Assembly: GCF_022179645.1 (NCBI RefSeq)
Contig: NZ_BPRA01000006.1
Span: 248,001-312,000, forward strand
Direction: 5' to 3'
DNA: 64,000 nucleotides
Source of the DNA: Methylobacterium thuringiense
Lineage (GTDB): Bacteria > Pseudomonadota > Alphaproteobacteria > Rhizobiales > Beijerinckiaceae
Part shown: positions 40,257 to 53,185 of the stretch, one piece after another
Layout of the letters: every line of letters starts with the position of its first letter
Position numbering within the stretch: the stretch's first letter is position 1
Notes under the pieces: model-generated
Told to the model about the DNA's origin: nothing
The model's database searches: none
The model's input: the letters and a program-made list of their open reading frames with translations, nothing else
Made by a program: the position numbers and the translations under genes

Positions 40257-41930
40257 ATGACTTCACGGCAGGACGAACTCGTCTTCGTGCCGCTCGGCGG
40301 CGTGGGCGAGATCGGCATGAACGCGGCCCTCTACGGGATCGGTCCCGAGAAGAGCCGCAAATGGATCATGGTCGATCTGGGCATGGGGTTCGCGGGCGAG
40401 GAGGGGCTGCCGGGCATCGAACTGATGTTCCCGGACCTCACCTTCATCGAGGAGCGCAAGCAGGATCTGCTCGGTATCTTCATCACGCACGCGCACGAGG
40501 ACCATATCGGTGCCGTGAGCGAGCTGTGGTCGAAGCTGAAGGCGCCGGTCTACGCGACCCGCTTCGCCAAGCAGCTCCTCGAGACCCGCCGCCTCTCGGA
40601 GCCCGGCGCGCCGAAGGTGGTACTGAAGGAGATCAAGATCGGCCAACGGCTGCAGATCGGTCCGTTCGAGATCGAGTACGTGCCGGTGGCCCACTCGATC
40701 CCCGAATCGAACGCCGTCGCCATCCGCACCGAGCACGGTCTCGTGCTGCATACGGGCGATTGGAAGCTCGACGACACGCCGGTAGCCGGCGCCAGCACCT
40801 CGCCCGAGGCCTTCAAGGCGCTGGGCGACGAGGGCATCGTCGCGCTGATCTGCGACTCGACCAACATCATGCGCGAAGGCCGCAGCCACAGCGAGGCCGA
40901 GGTTTCGGCGACGCTCAAGCGCCTGATCGCCGAAGCGCCGCACCGCGTCGCGGTGACGACCTTCGCCTCGAACGTTGCCCGCATTCGCGCCGTCGCCGAG
41001 GCCGCGCAGGCCTGCGGCCGCGAGGTGCTGGCCGTCGGCCGCGCCATGGACCGGGTCATCGACGTCGCCCGCGAGTGCGGCTACCTCGACGGCCTGCCCG
41101 ACTTCCGCAGCGCCGATTCCTACCACCACCTGCCGCGCGAGAAGGTGGTCTGCCTCCTCACCGGCTCCCAGGGTGAGGACCGCGCCGCCATGGCCCGCGT
41201 CTCGCGCGACGACCATCCGGCCGTCTCGCTCACCGCCGGGGACCGCGTGATCTTCTCCTCCCGCGCCATTCCCGGCAACGAGCGGGCCGTCGGCGCTATC
41301 GTCAACGACCTGATCGAGATGGGTATCGAGATCATCACCGACCGGACCGAACTGGTCCACGTCTCCGGCCATCCGCGCCGCGACGAGATGGCGGCGATGT
41401 ATGCCTGGACGCGGCCGAAGGCGGCGATCCCGGTCCATGGCGAGGCGCTGCATCTCGACGAGCATGCCCGCTTCGCCCGCGCCCAGGGCGTCGAGACGGT
41501 GGTGAAGGCCCGCAACGGCACGCTGATCCGCCTCGCGCCGGGCAAGCCCGAGATCATCGAGCACGTGCGGGCGGGGCGCCTCTACAAGGACGCCAACGTC
41601 CTGATCGATGCGAAGGACCGGGCGATCCCCGAGCGCCGTAAGCTCTCCCAGGCCGGCGTCGTCTCGGTGGCCATCGCCATCGACAACCGCGGCACCGTGC
41701 TGGGCACGCCCGCCGTCGACATCATGGGTCTACCGAACAAGGGCCGGGGCGGCGAGGCGCTGATCGACACGGTGGCCGAGACGGTCTCGCGCACGCTCTC
41801 GGGCCTGTCCCCAGGCAAGCGCCGCGACTCGGAGGCGGTCGAGAACGCCGTCGACCGCGCCATCCGCTCGGCCCTCAACGACGTCTGGGGCAAGAAGCCG
41901 GCCTGCCACGTGCAGGTAGTGGAGGTCTGA
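40257..41930 (+). CDS. rnj: ribonuclease J
   Basis: The 557-residue metallo-beta-lactamase/beta-CASP ribonuclease has the zinc motif THAHEDHIGAV near residue 75, HSIPESNAVAIRTEHG, HTGDWKLDD, and the beta-CASP region ending VHVSGHPRRDEMAAMYAWTRPKAAIPVHGE. RNase J has 5'-3' exonuclease and endonuclease activity and matures rRNA and mRNA in many alphaproteobacteria. The start is the ATG within AAAAAAATG, right after birA. Confidence 0.94.
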   Translation: MTSRQDELVFVPLGGVGEIGMNAALYGIGPEKSRKWIMVDLGMGFAGEEGLPGIELMFPDLTFIEERKQDLLGIFITHAHEDHIGAVSELWSKLKAPVYATRFAKQLLETRRLSEPGAPKVVLKEIKIGQRLQIGPFEIEYVPVAHSIPESNAVAIRTEHGLVLHTGDWKLDDTPVAGASTSPEAFKALGDEGIVALICDSTNIMREGRSHSEAEVSATLKRLIAEAPHRVAVTTFASNVARIRAVAEAAQACGREVLAVGRAMDRVIDVARECGYLDGLPDFRSADSYHHLPREKVVCLLTGSQGEDRAAMARVSRDDHPAVSLTAGDRVIFSSRAIPGNERAVGAIVNDLIEMGIEIITDRTELVHVSGHPRRDEMAAMYAWTRPKAAIPVHGEALHLDEHARFARAQGVETVVKARNGTLIRLAPGKPEIIEHVRAGRLYKDANVLIDAKDRAIPERRKLSQAGVVSVAIAIDNRGTVLGTPAVDIMGLPNKGRGGEALIDTVAETVSRTLSGLSPGKRRDSEAVENAVDRAIRSALNDVWGKKPACHVQVVEV

Positions 41931-41938
41931 GAACCAAA

Positions 41939-42065
41939 CCCTCCCCCCTCTGCGGGGGAGGGTGCCCAAGGAGTGGGCGGGCGAGGGGAGCGACCTCTCA
42001 GAATACGTCGTTCCTCTCGCCCGACCCGCTTCGCGGGCCACCCTCTCCCGCAGAGGGGAGAGGGG
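41939..42065. repeat. palindromic intergenic repeat after rnj
   Basis: CCTCTGCGGGGGAGGGTG is mirrored by CACCCTCTCCCGCAGAGGGG, with inner arms GGGCGGGCGAGGGGA and TCCTCTCGCCCGACCC. It lies between rnj and the epimerase gene. It has the general build of the birA and proS elements but a different sequence. Confidence 0.8.
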
Positions 42066-42104
42066 ACCTACGTTGAGTTTGAAGATGCGAGAGGGAGCAA
42101 CACG

Positions 42105-42509
42105 ATGATCGGCCGGCTCAACCACGTCGCCATTGCGGTGAAGGATCTCGATGCGGCGACCGCGATCTATCGCGACACGCTCGGCGCCAAAGTCACCGAG
42201 CCGCTGCCGCAGCCCGACCACGGCGTCACCGTCGTGTTCGTGGAACTGCCGAACTCGAAGGTCGAGCTCATGGCCCCCCTCGGCGAGAATTCGACCATCC
42301 AGGGCTTCGTCGACAAGAACCCGTCCGGCGGCATCCACCATGTCTGCTACGAGGTCGACGACATCATCGCAGCCCGCGACAAGATGAAGGCGGCCGGCGC
42401 CCGCGTGCTCGGCTCGGGCGAACCGAAGATCGGCGCGCACGGCAAGCCGGTGATCTTCCTGCACCCGAAGGACTTTCTCGGCACGCTGGTCGAGCTGGAG
42501 CAGGTCTGA
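42105..42509 (+). CDS. mce: ethylmalonyl-CoA/methylmalonyl-CoA epimerase
   Basis: The 134-residue VOC-fold protein starts MIGRLNHVAIAVKDLDAATA. It carries the metal-ligand pattern of the epimerase (H in NHVAIAV, H in GGIHHVCYEVDDI, E in LVELEQV) and FLHPKDFLGTLVELEQ. It interconverts the 2R and 2S forms of methylmalonyl-CoA and, in ethylmalonyl-CoA pathway bacteria, ethylmalonyl-CoA. Together with the mcd gene it supports that pathway. A GAGGGAG ribosome site precedes the ATG. DUF1467 follows in the same operon. Confidence 0.93.
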   Translation: MIGRLNHVAIAVKDLDAATAIYRDTLGAKVTEPLPQPDHGVTVVFVELPNSKVELMAPLGENSTIQGFVDKNPSGGIHHVCYEVDDIIAARDKMKAAGARVLGSGEPKIGAHGKPVIFLHPKDFLGTLVELEQV

Positions 42510-42514
42510 TCCCG

Positions 42515-42850
42515 TTGCGCCGCCTCTTCGCCAGCATCGCGATCTCGACCCCGAAGACCCTCGGGGTCCTCGTCGTCCTCATCGCGGCGATCGTCACGGT
42601 GGCGGTGAAGGGGTTCGCGCTGACGGTGTTCGGGGCGCTGGCGCTATTCTTCGTGCTGTGGTGGACCTTCCTGTTCGCGGTGCTGCCGCTCGGTAACCAG
42701 GCCGAGGCCGATCCGGGCCGGCTGGTTCCGGGGCAGGATCCGGGCGCGCCCGCCAGGCCGCGGCTGCGTGAGAAGGCCCTGCTGACGACGGTGGCCGCCG
42801 CTTTCGCGTTCTTTCTCGCGATCACCGTGTTTCCGCTCGCGCGGCTGTGA
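42515..42850 (+). CDS. DUF1467-family membrane protein
   Basis: The 111-residue protein begins at TTG (RRLFASIAISTPKTLG). It has helices at about residues 15-35, 40-60 and 90-108. The FVLWWTFLFAVLPLGNQAEADPG segment is the DUF1467 signature. It sits 5 bases after the epimerase, as in many alphaproteobacteria. Function is unknown. Confidence 0.85.
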   Translation: MRRLFASIAISTPKTLGVLVVLIAAIVTVAVKGFALTVFGALALFFVLWWTFLFAVLPLGNQAEADPGRLVPGQDPGAPARPRLREKALLTTVAAAFAFFLAITVFPLARL

Positions 42851-43629
42851 CGAACGCTGCCTCTGCCGCCGGCCTTGTCGTTGCCCGGAACGGTCGTTAT
42901 GCGCAGCCGGCATCCCTGGACATTCCGGCGACGCCGCCTGTCGCGATGAGCAATTCCGACGAAATCCTCGAAGAGCCCACGCCCGTGGCATCTGTCCGTC
43001 CGGGGCTCCCGCGCCCGGGGCGGCCGCGCTGGATCTATCATCCCGCCCTGATCCCGCGCCGGGGCAACCGCTTCGAGGGGCGGGGCCTGGGAGCTGCATG
43101 GCTCCGGCTGACGACGCTGTTCTACGGGCCGTCCTCCGACAATCTCGTGAAGGTCGGCCGCAAATTTCGGACGAAAGGCCTCGTGATCACGGTGGCCGGC
43201 GCCGGCAATCGCGTCGAGATCGGCGACGACGTCAGCTTCTCCGGCCGGATCGAGGTGCGCGGCTTCGGCCTGACTGTGAAGATCGGCGACCGCTGCGACG
43301 CCAAGCGGACCCGGATCATCGCCGCCGATGCCGGCGTCGGCATCGGCGACGATTGCCTGATCGCGGCCGGCGTTCACATCCGGACGAGCGACATGCACGT
43401 CATCGTGGACCGTGCCGGCGGCGAGCGGGTGAACCCGCCGCGCGCGGTGGTCGTCGGTACCGGTGTCTGGATCGCCGGCGAGGCTGCTCTCCTGAAAGGC
43501 GCCGGTGTGCCGGACGGGTGCGTGGTCGGGTTCCGCTCCGTGGTCACGCAGGTCTTCGACGAGACCGATTGCGTCCTGGCGGGTGTGCCGGCCCGTGTCG
43601 CCCGCCGGGGGATCGCCTGGACCCGCTGA
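42847..43629 (+). CDS. hexapeptide-repeat acetyltransferase (LbH family)
   Basis: The 260-residue protein starts at GTG overlapping the DUF1467 stop by 4 bases. From about residue 100 it consists of left-handed beta-helix repeats (VEIGDDVSFSGRIEVRG, VKIGDRCDAKRTRIIAAD, VGIGDDCLIAAGVHIRTSD) and ends CVLAGVPARVARRG, typical of CoA-dependent sugar O-acetyltransferases. The HIRTSDMHVIVD loop carries the usual catalytic histidine. A polysaccharide substrate is likely but unproven. Confidence 0.82.
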   Translation: MTNAASAAGLVVARNGRYAQPASLDIPATPPVAMSNSDEILEEPTPVASVRPGLPRPGRPRWIYHPALIPRRGNRFEGRGLGAAWLRLTTLFYGPSSDNLVKVGRKFRTKGLVITVAGAGNRVEIGDDVSFSGRIEVRGFGLTVKIGDRCDAKRTRIIAADAGVGIGDDCLIAAGVHIRTSDMHVIVDRAGGERVNPPRAVVVGTGVWIAGEAALLKGAGVPDGCVVGFRSVVTQVFDETDCVLAGVPARVARRGIAWTR

Positions 43630-43743
43630 ACGGGCCTGGCCTCCCGAGGCGGGCGATTGACAGGATCTGTCGCGGCTTCGACAGTTTCACGCGACGGTTG
43701 TGCCCCTTCGCGGGAGAGCGCGGCCGCGCCGAGGGAGACGATC

Positions 43744-45075
43744 ATGGCCATGATGCCGGGTGCTTCGAGCCCGCCCGCCGATGACGGGGGCGCCGGCAGC
43801 GTCGGCCACGCGTACCTGCTGCCCTGCATGCTGGCCCTGTTCTTCACCTGGGGTTTCGCGACCGTTCTCGTCGACATCGTCACGCCGAAGCTCAAGAGCC
43901 TGTTCGAGCTGAGCTACACCGAGGCGACGCTGACGCAGTTCTGCTTCTTCTTCGCCTATGCCGTGATCTCGCTACCGGCCGGCGCCCTCGTCGGGCGGAT
44001 CGGCTACATGCGCGGCCTCGTCGTTGGGCTCCTCGTGATGGCCTGCGGCTGCCTGACCTTCGCGCCGGCCGCGCGGATGGGGCTGTTTCCCGTCTTCCTG
44101 CTGGCGTTGTTCGTGATGGCCTCGGGGATCGCGATCCTGCAGGTCGCGGCGAATCCCCTGGTGACGAAGCTCGGTCCGGCCGCGCAGGCGCCGAGCCGGC
44201 TGACGCTGGCGCAGACCTTCAACTCCCTCGGGACCACCGTCGGCCCGGCGGTCGGCGCCTGGGCGATCCTCTCGCACGTCTCCGAGATCAAGGACCCGGG
44301 TGCGATGGCGCCCGCGGCGCTCGCCGCCGCGCGGCAGGCCGAAGGCGCGGTGCTGCAATGGCCTTTCCTGATCATCGCCGCTGGGCTCGGGGTTCTCGCG
44401 GTCTTCTTCTGGAGCGTGCGCGCCTGGGTCACGGAGGATGCCCGCAACGGTACGCGGACGGAGACGCACGGGCTCGGCCTCGACCTGCTGAAGCGGCCGA
44501 AGCTCGCGCTCGGGGCTCTGGCGCTCTTCCTCTATGTCGGCGCCGAAGTCGCGATCGGCACGCTGATGGTGAGCTATCTGGAGCAGCCGCGCGTGCTCGG
44601 GGCGAGCGCCGAAGAGGCCGGTCATTTCCTGAGCCTCTACTGGGGCGGGGCTCTCCTCGGCCGCATCGTCGGCAGCGTCGTGCTGCGCTACGTCCGCGCC
44701 GGCTTCGTGCTCGGTTGCTGCGCCCTCGCTTCGGGCGCGCTCGCGACGATCTCGGGGCTGTCGAGCGGGATGCTCGCCGCCGTCGCGCTGATCGTGGTGG
44801 GGCTTTCCAACGCGGTCATGTTCCCGACGATCTTCGCCATGGCGATCGACGGCCTCGGCAAGCGCACGGCGCAGGGCGCCGGCATCGTCTGCGTGGCCAT
44901 CGTCGGCGGCGCCGTCGTGCCGGTGGTGACGGGCTACCTCGCCGACACCGTCGGTCTCAGCCTCGCGCTGGCGGCCCCGGTCGTCTGCTATCTCTGTATT
45001 GCCGGCTATGCCTTCGCCAATCTTCGCGAAGCACGGGCAAATGAACGACGAGTTCTCGAGGCTCAGGCCGTCTGA
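43744..45075 (+). CDS. FucP-family sugar MFS transporter
   Basis: The 443-residue product has about twelve hydrophobic helices and FHS/FucP signatures: LLPCMLALFFTWGFATVLVDIVTPKLKS, TQFCFFFAYAVISLPAGALVGRIGYM and GIAILQVAANPLVTKLGP. This family takes up fucose, glucose or galactose by proton symport. Here the sugar is unknown. The ATG is chosen because GAGGGAG precedes it. Confidence 0.87.
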   Translation: MAMMPGASSPPADDGGAGSVGHAYLLPCMLALFFTWGFATVLVDIVTPKLKSLFELSYTEATLTQFCFFFAYAVISLPAGALVGRIGYMRGLVVGLLVMACGCLTFAPAARMGLFPVFLLALFVMASGIAILQVAANPLVTKLGPAAQAPSRLTLAQTFNSLGTTVGPAVGAWAILSHVSEIKDPGAMAPAALAAARQAEGAVLQWPFLIIAAGLGVLAVFFWSVRAWVTEDARNGTRTETHGLGLDLLKRPKLALGALALFLYVGAEVAIGTLMVSYLEQPRVLGASAEEAGHFLSLYWGGALLGRIVGSVVLRYVRAGFVLGCCALASGALATISGLSSGMLAAVALIVVGLSNAVMFPTIFAMAIDGLGKRTAQGAGIVCVAIVGGAVVPVVTGYLADTVGLSLALAAPVVCYLCIAGYAFANLREARANERRVLEAQAV

Positions 45076-45502
45076 CCAAGGACCTGCGAAGTTTCGGCGG
45101 GCCGCTCCAAATAAAAAAGCAAGGCATTGAGCCTTGCTTTGAAGCGATAAGACGGTACCAGCCTATATTATCTCACGTTCTTGAGACGACGTGGCGGCTG
45201 TTTGTTCCTCCCGAGACTCGGACCGTGCGCTGCCTCTAGAGGGCTGCGACCATCACGGCGCTGCTTATAGGAAGAAGATTTCTATTTGTCACCGGTCTTG
45301 GAGCGTTGTGCTGCGTTTTTTTGCCGAGACTGCGACAGTATGCTCCCAGACCGTCCGGCGGATTGCTCGCTCGCGCCGCCGCCCTCGGTCCGAGGTGCGG
45401 ATCCACCGCGAACGCTTGTCTTTTCCGGGCGCAATGTGTTGTGTGCGCTCGCGCGTATCGGGGTAGGCCCGCTGCTGCGACCAAGCATTGCCAAGGCCTT
45501 CG
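45076..45502. other. 427-bp gene-free region before proS
   Basis: No convincing gene. It contains the hairpin at 45116-45140 and, at 45085-45100, TGCGAAGTTTCGGCGG, which recurs at 47044-47059 upstream of lolC. It is less GC-rich than neighbouring genes around 45140-45340. The minus strand leads into the T-run of the hairpin, so a short antisense or untranslated RNA is possible. The proS promoter must also lie here. Confidence 0.45.
45116..45140 (-). terminator. intrinsic terminator, better fitted to the minus strand
   Basis: The stem AAAGCAAGGC / GCCTTGCTTT has a 5-base loop. On the minus strand it is followed by six T in a row (TTTTTTATTT); on the plus strand only three T follow. It may still serve the MFS gene ending 40 bases upstream, but the geometry suggests a transcript from the other strand. 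Confidence 0.65.
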
Positions 45503-46828
45503 ATGCGTCTGACCCGTTATTTCCTGCCGACGCTGCGCGAGACGCCTAAGGAAGCGGAGATCGTTTCCCACCGGCTGATGCTGCGCGCCGGCCTGATCCG
45601 CCAGGAAGCCGCCGGCATCTATGCCTGGCTGCCGCTCGGCCTGCGCGTGCTGGAACGGGTCTGCGCCATCGTGCGCGAGGAGCAGAACCGCTCGGGTGCC
45701 ATCGAGATCCTGATGCCGACGATCCAGTCGGCCGACCTCTGGCGTGAATCCGGACGCTACGAGGCCTACGGCAAGGAGATGCTGCGCATCAAGGATCGGC
45801 ACGATCGCGACATCCTCTACGGCCCCACCGCCGAGGAAGTCGTCACCGAGATTTTTCGCGCAAGCGCGCGGTCGTACAAGGATCTCCCAAAAAACCTCTA
45901 CCAGATCTCCTGGAAGTTCCGCGACGAGGTGCGTCCGCGCTTCGGCACCATGCGCTCGCGCGAATTCCTGATGAAGGACGCCTATTCCTTCGATCTCGAC
46001 CAGGCCGGCGCCCGGCACGCCTACAATAAGATGTTCGTCGCCTACCTGCGCACTTTCGCGGCGATGGGCCTGCGCGCGATCCCGATGCGCGCCGATACCG
46101 GCCCGATCGGCGGCGACCTCAGCCACGAGTTCATCATCCTGGCCCAGACCGGCGAGAGCGAGGTGTTCTGCGATCGCGCCTATCTCGATTTCGAGATCCC
46201 GGCGGTGAACGTCGACTTCGACGACGTCGCCGGCCTGCAGGGCACCGTCGACGCCTGGACCTCGCATTACGCCGCCACCGACGAGATGCACGACGCGGCC
46301 GTCTTCGCCGAGGTGCCGGAAGAATCCCAGATGTCCGCCCGCGGCATCGAGGTCGGGCACATCTTCTACTTCGGCACCAAGTATTCCGAGCCGATGAAGG
46401 CCGTCGTCACAGGGCCGGACGGCAAGGAGCAGCCGGTCCATATGGGCTCCTACGGCATCGGCCCGAGCCGGCTGGTGCCTGCGATCATCGAGGCGAGCCA
46501 TGACGAGGCCGGCATCATCTGGCCGGATTCGGTGGCGCCCTTCGACGTGGCGCTGATCAACCTCAAGGTCGGCGACGCCGCGGTCGACGCCGCCTGCGCC
46601 GGGATCGAGACCGATCTCCAGGCCGCCGGGATCAGCCTGCTCTACGATGACCGCGACGACCGCCCCGGCGCCAAATTCGCCACCGCCGACCTCATCGGTC
46701 TGCCCTGGCAGGTCATTGTCGGGCCGAAGGGCCTCGCCGACGGCAAGGTCGAACTGAAGCGCCGTGCCACCGGCGAGCGCGAACTGATCGCGCCGGTCGA
46801 TCTGGTCTCGCGGCTGAAGCGGGTCTGA
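45503..46828 (+). CDS. proS: prolyl-tRNA synthetase
   Basis: The 441-residue class II synthetase starts [20 protein letters not shown]. Motif 2 is [32 protein letters not shown], and motif 3 is [18 protein letters not shown]. It is the short alphaproteobacterial form, lacking the large editing insertion of E. coli ProS (572 residues). The anticodon-binding domain is C-terminal. Confidence 0.95.
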   Translation: MRLTRYFLPTLRETPKEAEIVSHRLMLRAGLIRQEAAGIYAWLPLGLRVLERVCAIVREEQNRSGAIEILMPTIQSADLWRESGRYEAYGKEMLRIKDRHDRDILYGPTAEEVVTEIFRASARSYKDLPKNLYQISWKFRDEVRPRFGTMRSREFLMKDAYSFDLDQAGARHAYNKMFVAYLRTFAAMGLRAIPMRADTGPIGGDLSHEFIILAQTGESEVFCDRAYLDFEIPAVNVDFDDVAGLQGTVDAWTSHYAATDEMHDAAVFAEVPEESQMSARGIEVGHIFYFGTKYSEPMKAVVTGPDGKEQPVHMGSYGIGPSRLVPAIIEASHDEAGIIWPDSVAPFDVALINLKVGDAAVDAACAGIETDLQAAGISLLYDDRDDRPGAKFATADLIGLPWQVIVGPKGLADGKVELKRRATGERELIAPVDLVSRLKRV

Positions 46829-46850
46829 GGGTCGCTACGATCGGCGGCAC

Positions 46851-46964
46851 GGCTCTCTCCTGCCCCTTGTGGGGAGGAGTTGGGGTTGGTGCAGACGGCA
46901 CCGTTACGCTCGATCCTGAGCCTCCCCCACCCTTGACTCCTCCTCGCAAGCGGAAGGGGAAGCG
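46851..46964. repeat. palindromic intergenic repeat after proS
   Basis: CTCTCCTGCCCCTTGTGGGGAGGAGTTGGGG is mirrored by CCTCCCCCACCCTTGACTCC. It shares 16 consecutive bases (46868-46883) and the general layout with the repeat inside birA, so the two are copies of one family. It lies 23 bases after the proS stop and could also help end the transcript. Confidence 0.78.
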
Positions 46965-47105
46965 AGGCGCCGCTCACTCCGATCAGCTTGAATTGGCCTG
47001 ACGCCTTAATCTTGCGAGGTTTTGTCTGTTCTGGATCGGCGCTTGCGAAGTTTCGGCGGACCCGAACGGGCAGTCTAGGAGTGCCGGTGTGAGGCGGATC
47101 ATCAC

Positions 47106-48425
47106 GTGGCGGGTTTGACGATGGCGAGCGCGACGGGCCTCGCGGGCCGGGCGAAGCGGTTCGCCGGTTCGCTCGGGGCGGGCGGCACGCTGCCGTTCTG
47201 CGGCTTCGAATGGATGATCGCGATGCGCTACCTGCGCGCGCGCCGCCGCGGCGGCGGCGTGTCGGTCGTCGCGCTGTTTTCCGTCCTCGGTATCGCCTTG
47301 GGCGTCGCCAACCTCATCATCGTGCTCTCGGTGATGAACGGCTTCCGCTCCGAATTGCTCGCCAAGATCGTCGGGCTCAACGGCCACGTCTTCGTCACGC
47401 CGATCGACCGTTCGCTCACCGACTATGCCGACCTCGCCGACCGCCTGGAGAAGGTGGCCGGCGTCAAATCCGCCATTCCCCTCGTCGAGGGTCAGGCCTT
47501 CGCCTCCTCGCCCTATGGCGGCAGCGGCGTGCTCGTGCGCGGCGTGCGCGCGGCCGATCTCGACAAGATCGCCACCGTCTCGAAGAGCCTGAAGAGCGGC
47601 ACGCTGGCCGGTTTCGACGACGGTACCGGCGTCGCCGTCGGCGCGCGGCTCGCCGAGACCCTGGGTCTGCAATCGGGGGACAGCATCACCCTCTCGACGC
47701 CGAAGGGCGCGACGACCCCGTTCGGCACCGCGCCGCGCCAGAAATCCTACACGGTGAAGGCGGTGTTCGAGATCGGCATGACCGAGTTCGACCAGACCTT
47801 CGTGTTCATGCCGCTCACGGAGTCCCAGGCCTTCTTCAACCGCGAGGGCGACGTCAGCCATATCGAGATCTATCTCGACAACGCCGATGCGGTCGCCGAT
47901 CTGCGCAGCGACCTCGAAATGGCTGCCGAGCGGCCGGTGCTGCTCACCGACTGGCGCCAGCGCAACAAGACCTTCTTCGGTGCGCTCGAGGTCGAGCGGA
48001 ACGTGATGTTCCTGATTCTCAACCTCATCGTCATCGTCGCGACGCTGAACATCATCTCCGGCCTGATCCTGCTGGTGAAGGACAAGTCGAGCGACATCGC
48101 GATCCTGCGCACCATGGGCGCGACGCCGGGCACCATCATGCGGGTGTTTCTGCTCAACGGCGCGCTGATCGGCATCGTCGGCAGCCTCGCGGGCCTCGTG
48201 CTCGGCGTGGTGTTCACGCTGAATATCAAGCCGATCCAGCGCACGCTGTTTCCCGGCGCCTGGGACCCGACCGTGCGGTTCCTCGCCGAAATCCCGGCCG
48301 AGATGAACACGACCGAGGTCACGACGATCGTGCTGACCTCGATCGCGCTGGCGCTGGCCGCGACCCTGTATCCCTCCTGGCGTGCCGCCCGGCTCGATCC
48401 GGTGCAGGCGCTTCGCTATGGATGA
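47106..48425 (+). CDS. lolC: lipoprotein-releasing ABC transporter permease LolC/E
   Basis: The 439-residue permease has an N-terminal helix preceded by [18 protein letters not shown], a large periplasmic MacB-type domain, and three C-terminal helices in the FtsX fold ([42 protein letters not shown]). The last contains the coupling region that contacts LolD. It extracts outer-membrane lipoproteins from the inner membrane. The start could be GTG 47106 or ATG 47121. The stop overlaps lolD. Confidence 0.92.
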   Translation: MAGLTMASATGLAGRAKRFAGSLGAGGTLPFCGFEWMIAMRYLRARRRGGGVSVVALFSVLGIALGVANLIIVLSVMNGFRSELLAKIVGLNGHVFVTPIDRSLTDYADLADRLEKVAGVKSAIPLVEGQAFASSPYGGSGVLVRGVRAADLDKIATVSKSLKSGTLAGFDDGTGVAVGARLAETLGLQSGDSITLSTPKGATTPFGTAPRQKSYTVKAVFEIGMTEFDQTFVFMPLTESQAFFNREGDVSHIEIYLDNADAVADLRSDLEMAAERPVLLTDWRQRNKTFFGALEVERNVMFLILNLIVIVATLNIISGLILLVKDKSSDIAILRTMGATPGTIMRVFLLNGALIGIVGSLAGLVLGVVFTLNIKPIQRTLFPGAWDPTVRFLAEIPAEMNTTEVTTIVLTSIALALAATLYPSWRAARLDPVQALRYG

Positions 48426-49152
48426 CCCTGGATTGACGACGATGACGACCGACAAGCCCGCCGGCACGCAGCCGGTGCCGGCCCTGTTCTTCGCGGGCGT
48501 CGAGCGACGCTACACACAGGCGAAGGGCGCGCTCGAGATTCTTCGCGGTGCCGATCTCGCGATCTGGCCCGGGGAGCTGGTTGCGCTCGTTGCGCCGTCC
48601 GGCACCGGCAAGTCGACGCTGCTGCACGTCGCCGGCCTGCTGGAGCGGCCGGACGGCGGCGAGGTCTTCATCGGCGGCCGGCCGACCTCTGCGATGTCGG
48701 ATTCCGAGCGCACCCGGATCCGCCGCGAGGAGATGGGCTTCGTCTACCAGTTCCACCACCTGCTGCCGGAGTTCTCGGCGCAGGAGAACGTGGTGATGCC
48801 CCAGCTCATCCGCGGCCTCGGCAAGGCCGACGCGCGCGCGCGGGCCGCCGAACTCCTGAGTTTCCTCGGCCTCGCCGAGCGTATGACGCACCGCCCGGCC
48901 GAGCTCTCGGGCGGCGAGCAGCAGCGCGTCGCCATCGCCCGCGCCGTCGCCAACGGCCCGCGCTTGCTGCTGGCCGACGAGCCCACAGGCAACCTCGACC
49001 CGCAGACCGCCGGCACCGTCTTCGGCATCCTGCTCTCGCTGGTGCGCGCGTCGGGCCTCGCGGCGCTGATCGCGACCCACAACATGGATCTCGCCGCGCG
49101 CATGGACCGCCGGGTGACCATTCGGGATGGACTGATCGAGCAGGTGGATTGA
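48418..49152 (+). CDS. lolD: lipoprotein-releasing ABC transporter ATPase LolD
   Basis: The 244-residue ABC ATPase has Walker [15 protein letters not shown]-loop [16 protein letters not shown], signature [14 protein letters not shown], Walker [13 protein letters not shown] and H-loop ATHNMDLAA. The start overlaps lolC by 8 bases; ATG 48442 (MTTDKP) is an alternative. It powers LolC/E. Confidence 0.93.
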   Translation: MDDPGLTTMTTDKPAGTQPVPALFFAGVERRYTQAKGALEILRGADLAIWPGELVALVAPSGTGKSTLLHVAGLLERPDGGEVFIGGRPTSAMSDSERTRIRREEMGFVYQFHHLLPEFSAQENVVMPQLIRGLGKADARARAAELLSFLGLAERMTHRPAELSGGEQQRVAIARAVANGPRLLLADEPTGNLDPQTAGTVFGILLSLVRASGLAALIATHNMDLAARMDRRVTIRDGLIEQVD

Positions 49153-49155
49153 ACT

Positions 49156-49255
49156 GCCGCCGTCATCGCGAGATGGAGGCAAGGCAATCTCGGGCCTACG
49201 TGCCGGTTCCATATGTGGCCCCCGATCGCTTCGCCTCCCTCGCGATGACGGCGGC
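49156..49255. repeat. 100-bp palindromic repeat after lolD
   Basis: GCCGCCGTCATCGCGAG (49156-49172) is the exact inverse complement of CTCGCGATGACGGCGGC (49239-49255). The inside contains GGAGGCAAGGCAATCTCGGG, related to the CGTCATTGCGAG...GCAATCCAGG element at 56263-56354. This is the well-known dispersed alphaproteobacterial CGTCATYGCGAG repeat. Confidence 0.85.
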
Positions 49256-49307
49256 GCCTGAATTCACACCCCGTTAACCCCAGTCTCCGAACACCCCATC
49301 CACAGGC

Positions 49308-49336
49308 TTTACACAGAACAAAACAAGAACAAAGAT
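49308..49336 (+). promoter_or_regulatory. SOS promoter with LexA box GAAC-N7-GAAC
   Basis: TTTACA (49308-49313, 5 of 6 to the -35 consensus) is followed by a 17-base spacer and AAAGAT as a weak -10 (49331-49336). The spacer contains GAACAAAACAAGAAC (49316-49330). This is the direct repeat recognised by LexA in Rhizobiales and Rhodobacter, also written GTTC-N7-GTTC. LexA bound between -35 and -10 would block RNA polymerase. The next start codon is the small ORF at 49366. Confidence 0.72.
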
Positions 49337-49365
49337 CGCTCTAGCGGAACGGAGCGAGCGCAGCC

Positions 49366-49470
49366 ATGATCCGAAACACGCTTTTCACGAACCTCGTCGA
49401 ATTCGCGGCCTTCGGTCTCCTCTCGGGGGCGGTGGTGCTTTGGGCGGTAGCCTTGGCGCCGATCCATTGA
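49366..49470 (+). CDS. 34-residue single-helix membrane protein under LexA control
   Basis: The product begins MIRNTLFTNLVEFAAF, continues through a hydrophobic helix (GLLSGAVVLWAVALAP) and ends IH. GGAGCG lies 10 bases before the ATG. The gene is 36 bases downstream of a consensus LexA box in a promoter spacer. Caulobacter SidA, a 29-residue inner-membrane peptide, is SOS-induced and blocks division at FtsW/FtsN; size, topology and control here match that type. Homology to SidA has not been tested. Other SOS peptides (toxins such as TisB) are alternatives. dnaE follows 184 bases later and may be partly co-transcribed. Confidence 0.62.
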   Translation: MIRNTLFTNLVEFAAFGLLSGAVVLWAVALAPIH

Positions 49471-49654
49471 GCGAGGCTTTCGCCCGAAGATCCGTCCACA
49501 GGCAAACGCCTGCAGCCGGCGTTGCGCGCAGGGATCGGCCCCGCGGCATGATGCGGGAGGGGGAGGGGCGGTGGATATCGGGCTTCGTGTTCCCGTGCGC
49601 CTCGACCCCCGCTGTCGACTCGCAGATGGTGTCGGCCTGCAACAAAGGTCCCCC

Positions 49655-53176
<3,522 letters not shown>

Positions 53177-53185
53177 ATTTCGTCT

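Noticed and set aside
42105-42509. mce as a second glyoxalase I
   Set aside because: The length, FLHPKDFLGTLVELEQ ending and partner DUF1467 fit the epimerase, while gloA is separately present at 55.2 kb.
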